This document shows, piece by piece, positions 56,473 to 64,000 of a stretch of DNA of 64,000 nt; position 1 is the stretch's first letter, and every line of letters starts with the position of its first letter. The stretch is from Allodiplogaster sudhausi (Eukaryota; Nematoda; Chromadorea; Rhabditida; Diplogasteridae): contig CALZFC010000016.1 of NCBI GenBank assembly GCA_945643635.1, positions 1,419,001 through 1,483,000 of the forward strand, written 5' to 3'. The notes beneath the pieces are model-generated. The model was not told the origin of the DNA. It saw nothing but the letters and a program-made list of their open reading frames with translations, and searched no databases. A program made the position numbers and the translations under genes.

Positions 56473-57062
56473 TTAGTCCCTTTTAGGCTTGTCTCCTTGT
56501 TTCGCACACACCCCCTTAGCGGCTCGACAGTAGCCATCGAGGCAGCCGCAGCCTTCCATGCAAACCATCGCGCACATCTGTTGGAAGAGAGGCAAAATTA
56601 AAAACTAAGAATAACATTGTCAAAGTGTACTTTCAACTTCTACGTAACTCTGAACACATAAATATGATGAAGATTCACTACCATTGGCTCCTTCGAATAA
56701 CACGGCTGCTCGCATGGCTTGCAGAGGTCATAGTATTTCTCATTGATTCCACACTGTTTAGGGGCTATAACGAAGGAAAAATTGGGGCATTGATAGTTTC
56801 ATTTAAAAAATAGTACTGGTTGTGTCGGTAGTTTCGGTCGCCAAACTTCTGGCAGATAGCACTGAAAAATTAGGCTTTAATACATTTAAAATCTTTTTAT
56901 TCGCAGATTAGATATCTTAAAAATTTAACACATTTAATAGACGGATTTTGCATTTGGCTACAAACTAAAGAATTTTGTTTCGTGAAACCCAGTTATTCTG
57001 TTGAATAAAATGTAACCCGTCACTATGAGGAGCATGTTTGCGTAGTACGAAGACGTTATCAT
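56473..57062 (-). CDS. Small secreted TIL-like protein
   Basis: Four exons, 92 residues: 57062-57017, 56861-56817, 56764-56682 and 56577-56473. The N-terminus MITSSYYANMLLIVT is a short signal peptide. Then PKQCGINEKYYDLCKPCEQPC and, after a phase-0 intron, MCAMVCMEGCGCLDGYCRA with VCAK. It has the extra Cys (GY-C-RA) but lacks the last two cysteines, as in its neighbour at 54-55 kb. P1 region C-A-M-V-C suggests Met, which would suit chymotrypsin- or elastase-like enzymes. A TTTTTTGCAG acceptor 16 bases before the ATG may be a trans-splice site. Confidence 0.78.
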
Positions 57063-57639
57063 TTCTTTTACTTTCCGCCTGCAAAAAAGGATTTTGCAAT
57101 TATAAGAAAGAAATTCAATAAAATGAAGATATTTACACAGATGGCCACTAAATGAAATTTGCAGAGCCAAAGAGAGTTTTAATGACAACAATGCCGGACA
57201 TACTTGGTATTTTATACCAACACTCACGAGTTTCCGCAAGCCATTTGCAATGCAAAGTAGCCCTTCAACTCACTCTTCCACTTCGGGCGGCTGGCTTAAA
57301 TGAACCCTTCCTAGCAAAATCGACGCGAGTAAACATGCATTCCATCACAAGAAGTGTTACGGCTGTATCCGTACAGAAATGGTGCATGCAAATCTGGATT
57401 ACCCTCCATCTGACTCTCATATTATGTAGGTCTCGAAATTTCCATCACTCTCTCGTGAAGGTTATTAAAAGATGTAGCCAGCACTGTTTAACGAGACTCG
57501 AATTGCTGACACATTATTTATTATATACTCAATTTTGCATATAGGATTCGCGTAAATTATTTTATTATTATTAAAAGCGTAGTTAAATTAATCATTTCTG
57601 GTGATATTGGAGCTGTTCTATTTAGCCGTGCAATCCTAA
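57063..57639. other. Spacer
   Basis: Upstream region of the 57-kb gene and 3' flank of the 57.6-kb gene. No further gene or clear TATA box seen. Confidence 0.45.
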
Positions 57640-57797
57640 TCATTCCTTCGGACATTCCGTCTCTGGAATACACGTGCCATTGTTGATACGTCGGAAGCCG
57701 TGGAGGCAGTCGCATCCGGGATCGCATCTTGCCATGCACGGCTGGAAAGAAAGGAGTGAAGGGAGGAAAGAGAGGGCGAGAGTGAAAGAGTGAGAGG

Positions 57798-57839
<42 letters not shown>

Positions 57840-60040
57840 AAGATGGAGACGAAAAGGAGGTTAATTAATTAAGGAAGAGAAGGGATCCCCAATTCCCTAT
57901 CTTATAGTCAGGTGACAGGATGAACAACGAAGGACTGAACCCCGTTGCAGAGTCGCTCGCATTCCGTGCACTCGTAGAACTCCTCGTTCTCGCCACACAT
58001 CAACTCGCAGTGCGGCCACGTTGAACAGTGTGTACCGTGGCAGATCTGGAGGAGAGTATTGATAGAGGGAGGGAGAAGAAGAGAAAGAGAGAGAGAGAAG
58101 TGATAGAGAGAAAGAATTAGAGAGAAAAAGATTATTGATAGAGGGAGGAAGAAGGAGAGAAAGAGAGAGAGAAGTGATAGGGAGAAAGAATTAGAGAGAG
58201 AAAGATTATTGATAGAGGGAGGGAGAAGAAGAGAAAGAGAGATAAAGAAGCAAATACAGAGAAGAGAGATTTAGAGAGAGAAGTGATAGAGAGAAAGAGT
58301 TAGAGAGAAGGAGATTTGGAGATGAGGGCAGCGCGAGGGAGAGAGCTAGATCGGAGAGAGAGGTAAAGATAGCGCGAAGAGATTTTTTCCCTACCTGCTT
58401 CATGACACAATGATGGTTGCGCCCGCACTTTTTTGTCTCGCATGTTTTCCTCGACGAAACGCATATTCCGTTTATCACCTAGAAATTTAGAAGGCTTTCC
58501 ATATAATGTTCAACTGGAATCTCTTGTGAGTTCCGATTGCAATAGAATTGAACAAAGTTTGATTGTTTTCTCGTTTGAATTATGGTGCAGCGATTGAAAT
58601 TCGAAGCAAATTGAGGGCAAATCAGATTTGTTTCGTCTTAATATTAAAATAATACCTCACAACGATAGCCCGCTCTGCAGCTGCCAATGCAATCCGTTTC
58701 ATTGCTTGCAGCGGTAATTGCATTGATTGTGAGAGGCAAGGCTGAACTTGTTCAATAAAGTTGAAGGTCAATTGGCATTTAGAAAGAAAATAATCAAAAA
58801 GGAAACATGTTGCTTATGAATCAAAAGGATACTGACGAGTTATACATTTAGGGACAAGAGGGCACGAGGATACCTTGCAAAAAGGCTGAAAGAGCGCTGC
58901 TTTAACCAAAAAAATTACCATTTAATAAAATTTATATACATATAGACATATATACATATATACATATGCATACATATTTACATATAACTCGTTTTATTTA
59001 TTTAATTTTTAAAAATTAACCCGTGACATCACGACACAACTATCACCCGAACTGCACCAATGCGTTGCACAAGCCACCATTTCGGTCTCTGAAAATAGTA
59101 GAAAAAGCATAGCCTTTAAACTTTTATACAACTTCATGCTGAGCATAATGTAAGATGGTATTTAAAATCAAATTCACTAACCACTGGCGCATTTCGCTTG
59201 CATCTTGCAAGCGGATTTACCCATGCAACCAGGCTCCTAAACATGTAAAAGTAATGTTAACAATTAAAATGGATGAGAACCCCCCCCTTCCAATCGTTCG
59301 GCACCCTCTTACCCACTCATGGTACATACCTTTCTATTTGATCTCTTTTAGAAAAGCTTACAGGTAAATGGATGCAGGTTAGCCCGTCGCCACATCTCAT
59401 TGTCATGCAAGGATCCACTGCAAAGAAAAAGATTGCACGAGAATAAGTATCCGGAAGATATTTCGTAAAGTAAATTTTGTACAACTTCAGTTATGCCCTC
59501 TTTCACACCCTGCACGCAGTTGGCGACAAGTGGGCAAGAAGTATCATTGCATTGCTCCTGAAACAGAGTATTGTTTTTAAATTCCTAGATAAAGTAGATC
59601 AAGTGAAAATACCAGGCAGATCAAGTTTAAAAAAAATTATACATCGGCCTAGAGCAAAATCTAAGAAGACAGAAAAGTTTATCCAACCATTTCGCTGAGG
59701 CATGCGAATCCGGCGTCGCATGTCTTGAGAGAGCAGGGATCCATTAGCGGGATCATACCGACGAGAAGATGCACGACAGTATTGTCTTGTTCCTTGCCCA
59801 ACACGTCGTCCATTGAGCAGAGGGAGTGGGCTAAAAAAAATCTATTGAATTATGTGTTAGAAATATTTATTTGACGTATAATTATTCTTTTCCTACACAT
59901 CAACAATTTTCCTGCGATGTCAGCCTATGTATGTATATGTATGTAGATAAAGTTTGAATATTTATTTTTGTGCTAGTTCACAAGATGTAAGAAGAGGCAC
60001 CAAACATGCATGCGAGGATAACGAGAATTGGTAGAGTCAT
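57640..60040 (-). CDS. Multi-module cysteine-rich secreted protein ending in a TIL domain
   Basis: Eleven exons, 281 residues, phases consistent: 60040-60001, 59830-59688, 59557-59509, 59417-59362, 59236-59185, 59088-59021, 58885-58837, about 58741-58657, 58478-58395, 58045-57929 and 57741-57640. Signal peptide MTLPILVILACMF. Then repeated small modules of the type PC-x(3-4)-C-x(3-6)-C, roughly one per exon or exon pair: DPCSLKTCDAGFAC, QCNDTSCPLVANC, DPCMTMRCGDGLTC, CMGKSACKMQAKC, ACATHWCSSGDSC, FCKVSSCPLVPKC. The C-terminus is a classical ten-Cys TIL domain (CGENEEFYECTECERLC, then PCMARCDPGCDCLHGFRRI, GTC, TEC). P1 is Ala. Likely a secreted protease inhibitor or matrix protein. Several introns carry GA tracts. 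Confidence 0.82.
57780..58330. repeat. GA-rich microsatellites in introns
   Basis: GAGAGA tracts at 57787-57842 and, as a GA-rich minisatellite with GAGAGAAAGAATTAGAGAGA units, at about 58070-58330. They fill two introns of the 57.6-60.0-kb gene. Confidence 0.85.
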
Positions 60041-60197
60041 TGTTTTGTAGAGTGCGGGAAGGGCGACATGTTTGGCTGTTCCTACCATATTTATACGATT
60101 GAATTTATTGTTGTCCGGCTCAGGATTGGTTTGGAACAGACAAAAACGGCGGATTAACGAGTGCAAGAGGAGACTGTCAACAGTGTGATGCATCTAC
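60041..60197. promoter_or_regulatory. Upstream region of the 60.0-kb gene
   Basis: Holds the 5' flank; the MULE is inserted about 160 bases before the start codon. No TATA box is clear. Confidence 0.35.
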
Positions 60198-60206
60198 TTG
60201 TAATTG

Positions 60207-61496
60207 GGCTGCGTGCTCCAGTTGCCGATTTGGAAAAGGGGGAGTAGCTCAGTTGCCGATTTGGAAAAGAGGGAGTAGCTCAGTTGCCGATTTGGAAAAG
60301 AGGGAGTAGCTCAGTTGCCGATTTGGAAAGATGGGAGAAGCTCAGTTGCCGATCCATTTTGAGTAAGGCAAGGATGTTCTTCCAATGATATTTCTTCCAC
60401 TTTTGATTTTAAACGGTGATAATTCTTCGAACTTTTTTTTTGTTGCATATATGTACATACACTTCTGCTTGGAGAGAAAGACGCAGAGAAAATGAGTGAA
60501 TGTGGTTCTCTAGCTACAAGGTCAGAACAAGTGGCATGCACCGGCATATGGAAATGGAGTGTGAAATTATGCCAGTAAAAAAGAAAGTTAATTATTAGGA
60601 GACAAGAAGAAAAAGAGAAGCTCATGCCACATGGAACATGTATAATCGAGAGAGTAATAAGAAATGAGAGGGATATCCCGAGAGCCTCACTAACAAGTTC
60701 GGCCAAATAACCAACCGGACCTCCAATGCCGCCGAGAGCTATTTCTCGTTAGAATTTTCGCATGTCAGCTTGAAATATAAAAAAAGTAAGCTATTTAAGT
60801 GGTCTTGGCCGCAGTCTCAACCACGGCCGTCTCCCTCATCTGGTCGACTTGGTCGAATATATTCATGACAAGGAAATGGTGTCTTATCTTCAACTGAAAG
60901 GCGCACGTGATGACCCTTCCGCGCATGACCGGTGGATTTCCAAGCACGCTCGAGAGCAACGCGCAGCAGCATCGGCCAGGATGGACGCGTGCGTTTTATA
61001 GGCTAAAAATACACTATATTATTTGAACTTCCGTCACTGCAGCCTGAAGGACCGAATCAACACTGGCGTCCCCATCCGCAAGTACGAGATTCTTGCGTAT
61101 CTTGACGAGATGGGCAAGAAGCATACGACTGGCAAGGACCACTGAAGATTCCCGCCGTCGCACTCTATTCCCGCTTTCCTGTGCTCTCTTTCTATTCATA
61201 TAACTATATGTATTCTGTGAATGTCTCTCTTTCAATTAATATATGTATACAATCAGTTCTGCGTTATTAATAAATCTTTCTACAAGCTGCATGATTACTT
61301 CTATATCGGCAACTGAGCTTCTCCCATTTTTCCAAATCGGCAACTGAGCTTCTCCCATTTTTCCAAATCGGCAACTGAGCTACTCCCCCTTTTCCAAATC
61401 GGCAACTGAGCTACTCCCCCATTTCCAAATCGGCAACTGGGCCTCCCCTCGAAATCTGACCTACTTATTTTTTTTCGGCAACTGGAGCACGCAGCC
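60207..61496 (+). mobile_element. Mutator-like element with 9-bp target duplication
   Basis: Flanked by perfect 9-bp repeats TTGTAATTG (60198-60206 and 61497-61505). Ends are GGCTGCGTGCTCCAGTTGCC and its inverse. Inside both ends are tandem 32-bp units with CAGTTGCCGATTTGG and AGTAGCT (four on the left, about five on the right, inverted). The plus strand keeps pieces of a transposase C-terminus: TNRTSNAAESYFS, then SLNHGRLPHLVDLVEYI, then RINTGVPIRKYEIL, broken by frameshifts or introns. TNR-x(2)-N-x(2)-E and the HP-type helix are typical of MULE transposases. It is 1.29 kb and too short to be autonomous. Confidence 0.88.
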
Positions 61497-61505
61497 TTGT
61501 AATTG

Positions 61506-62368
61506 ACAGATAAGTGCGCCACGAGTTCGAGAGGAAGGAAGGAAGCGGGAAGCGAAGTGAGACATCACCGGCAACACTGAAAACAAGGAGATTCTAAATA
61601 TATATGTATCTTTACATATATGTAGTTTCTGTCCTAACGAGTTACGACTTGCGTGCTGATTGGAACATTGCGCGCGCCGCGTTCCAAATACGCCACTTTG
61701 GCGGTACATCACTATATTTATGAAGCGAAGATTAGTTAGCCATACACTTATTTCCTTTGAAATAATTTTGCCAATTGTTGGAAGGGTTGCTTTGAAATGA
61801 ATATGAGTGAGTGAGGTTACATATGTACATATGTATTAAATTGACATGATATTATAAATCATATCATTTTCCACATGGTGCTGATCGTTCCCTTCTCGAC
61901 CAATCCACTGCATTGACTCACCACAAGCAATGCAACTCGTAAAATTTGCTTGCTAATATTGTTACTAAACCACCAATAGTACTAAACTACCATAAAGGTC
62001 TTATGATATAGAAAAAAAATTCACACAACATGTTTCGCAAGGTCTTGCCTCATTCCAATCTAAATCTCTCTTTCTGGCATCATGGGAGCAAAAAACTGAT
62101 ATCGTGGAATGTCCTTCTGACACTATGCTGTGGCTTCCGCGCATATTATACCGTCAGATTATGCCTTTACTACCTTTCTTGCCGTTTAACTCTCTTTCCC
62201 CTTCTCTTTCTCCCCATCTCTCTTTTTGCGAATTTAAATTGATATCCGTGATAATAAAATCTTTATCCTGACGAGCAAGCATTTGAGATGCCCGCGGAAG
62301 CCCATAATTGAACACATATTGAAGATAAGTATGCCGCAAAAAATTTTGTTTTGTACATCGATAATTAA
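61506..62368. other. Intergenic
   Basis: No gene seen. A CT-rich patch near 62190-62225 is a low-complexity tract. The right end is the 3' flank of the 62.4-kb gene. Confidence 0.5.
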
Positions 62369-64000
62369 TTATAGGGCATGTGCTTGGAAGGTCGAATTGG
62401 AGGGACTCTCGCAGTGCGGCCATTCGGAACAAGCGGCACCCTTGCAGTGCTGCAATGGAACGATTGGGAAAGAGGAACAGGGAAACGGAAAAGTAGGTAG
62501 AGAGTATTAGTTATAGAGAACAGAGAGCGACAGGGATAAACATGATTGAGAAAGAGAAAGAAGAGAACGGAAACCGAGAAAAGAGAGGCAAATAGAAAGT
62601 CAGAGAAAGAAGGAGAGACAAAGTGACAAGAAGGAGAAAGACAAAGTAGCCAGAGAGATGCGATAAAAGACATCCCTTTCTTGCCTGTTTCATGACGCAT
62701 TTTCGGCCGACTGCGCACTTTTTCTCCTTGCACGTTTTCCACGTTTTCTTCCATGAAACGCAAATGCCATTTCGGTCCTGGTAATTTCGAAGTTAAAGAT
62801 GACACTTTTTTGTTTAAATATATAGAGTGATATGTACATACAAGTATTAATAGATATCGGAATTTTCTTGATTCCGATTTCAAGGGAATACAATAAAAAA
62901 AGAACTATTGTCGCCATTAGTATTCAAGCAGGACATTTAAATACTCACTGTACAATGGTAGCCCTTTCTGCAGTTCGCAGCACATTCCGTCGTGTTTGTG
63001 GGGTAGAGGGGCAGTGCTAAATCATTGAATCATATCAACTAATTATAATTCAGAAATGTGCTCTACTCATTGTCAGTTAATGTCAAAATCCACTCACGAA
63101 TCACGCATTGTGCCACACGTGGGCAAGGCTTCTTTTCGCAAAAATCCTGAAATGCGGGAAGTGTAGCTATGCTTTATCGATTAAACAAAAATGGTTCAAT
63201 TTATTAATTGCTCTTTTCAAGGGTTGTGCTTGTGAAACTTAAAGAAAACATTTTCTATATGAGTACCCACCTGCACACTCGCGATACACATTGCCCCTGC
63301 TGGGCATGTGGTAGGTTTACATGGCTCGCGTTCACTAGCTAAAAGGATCCTTGGCTAAGGTCAGCCTTATTATGAGCTCTTTCCTCTGAGAGGTTTTTGT
63401 CGGCTACCAAAGAAACTAAGCGTCGTTGTTGCTCTCCGCAGCCCTGATCCTGTTCACTCGAGTGAACAGGATCAGGGCTGCTGAGAGTAACAACGACGCT
63501 TACGAGTTTCTTGTTGTTTTCTTTGGTAGCCGACAAAAACCTCTCAGAGGAAAGAGCTCATAATAAGGCTGACCTTCCCCACACTTCGCCCGCATCTTGC
63601 AGTATCTAGGTTTGCAGCTCGCAATATCCTGTAAAGATGTCCAGAATTACTTTTGCAGGAAGTTAAAGCCTTCTCAACATATTTCGTTGTGTTAAGCACT
63701 CTTTGCTGGAAACTCTCGGGTTTGCTCCTTGAAATAAGTTTTTTTTTACCGGCTCGGCGATGCATACGAGACCGCCGCCACATCTCATTGATAAGCACGG
63801 ATCACCTGCAAAACAAAATATGTTTTAAATTCAATATAAAGATCCTTTTATTACAACAACTGCATCTGGCACAAGAAAACTGGAGTAATAAGCTATTTTC
63901 TTACTTACACTGTACACATTTCTCGACCGGCATACAAGGTGCGCGAACGCAGTTCACCTGTAATCGAGTGAAAAAATATTTTAAAATAAACAGCTTTTCA
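62369..64000 (-). CDS. Multi-module cysteine-rich protein without TIL domain (partial)
   Basis: Paralogue of the gene at 57640-60040, cut off by the window edge. Exons found: 63957-63909, 63805-63750, 63628-63574, 63338-63271, 63146-63098, 63016-62949, 62777-62685 and 62449-62369. Modules include DPCLSMRCGGGLVC, SCKPRYCKMRAKC, PCKPTTCPAGAMC, FCEKKPCPRVAQC and TCKEKKCAVGRKC. The last exon reads HCKGAACSEWPHCE like its paralogue, but then diverges and stops at QAHAL, so the TIL domain is gone. The intron after VMKQ begins with GC (CAG, then GCAAGA) where the paralogue has GT. The intron at 63573-63339 consists almost entirely of a palindrome. Signal peptide lies outside the window. Confidence 0.78.
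63357..63576. mobile_element. 220-bp palindromic element filling an intron
   Basis: Two arms starting AAGGTCAGCCTTATTATGAG pair over about 105 bases each, with small mismatches, around the centre CCTGTTCACTCGAGTGAACAGG-like core. It occupies 217 of 235 intron bases, and its end supplies the splice donor (GTCAGCC) and the last coding bases AAG. Confidence 0.8.

Noticed and set aside
60219..61440. Clusters of 32-bp repeats considered as a CRISPR array
   Set aside because: Units are directly adjacent without spacers, inverted at the two ends, and lie inside a transposon of a eukaryotic genome.

Overview
Kind of genome. The window is eukaryotic and almost certainly from a nematode. It is AT-rich and gene-dense, with small introns ending in TTTTCAG. 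It carries nematode-specific chemoreceptor families (Sre-like and Srd-like), and many TTTTCAG acceptors sit only about 10-20 bases before start codons, as expected for spliced-leader trans-splicing. The species cannot be named from the sequence alone. No tRNA, rRNA or CRISPR array was seen. Nearly all genes are split, so most protein models were assembled exon by exon, with splice phases checked to stay in frame.

Left third (1-18 kb). Two complete nine-exon Sre-like serpentine receptors lie on the plus strand (1870-4588 and 7332-10012). On the minus strand are a CCCH zinc-finger gene (10811-12053), an Srd-like receptor (12667-17768) and, inside the 3.2-kb first intron of that receptor, a same-strand gene with a P2X7-C-type Cys/His domain (16458-17391). 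The first Srd intron appears to use a GC donor.

Middle (19-50.4 kb). This is an expanding cluster of secreted TIL-domain (trypsin-inhibitor-like) genes with a 12-cysteine variant of the fold. Two architectures alternate. Short proline-tail genes are on the minus strand (19080-19826, 23226-24317, 29892-30648, 32567-33422, 38017-38856, 42176-42998). Mucin-like genes are on the plus strand (34594-37221, 44107-48157, 49031-50403), with a Ser/Thr/Pro-rich exon before the TIL domain; the two largest also have an Arg/Asp/Asn/Ser tail. Several form head-to-head pairs sharing a duplicated 0.65-0.7-kb promoter with one TATA box at each end. All have four exons with intron phases 1, 1, 0. The cluster shows active birth and death: a segmental duplication (about 19-25 kb against 30-34 kb), an inversion-born chimeric gene (26692-27575), a 5'-truncated pseudogene (28300-29220), promoters that have lost their genes, and transposons inserted at the scars. 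The predicted inhibitory residue (P1) varies between Ala, Asp, Glu and Arg.

Right end (50.6-64 kb). All genes are on the minus strand: an unrecognised membrane protein with a lysine-rich tail (50687-53358), two small TIL genes (54063-55341, 56473-57062), an eleven-exon cysteine-rich multi-repeat protein ending in a classical TIL domain (57640-60040), and a paralogue that has lost that domain and runs off the window (62369-64000).

Mobile DNA. Three Tigger/pogo-like pieces, a 1.9-kb element with CACACAG ends, a 1.6-kb foldback element with TA duplication, a 1.3-kb Mutator-like element with a perfect 9-bp target duplication and transposase remnants, and a 220-bp palindrome that fills an intron.
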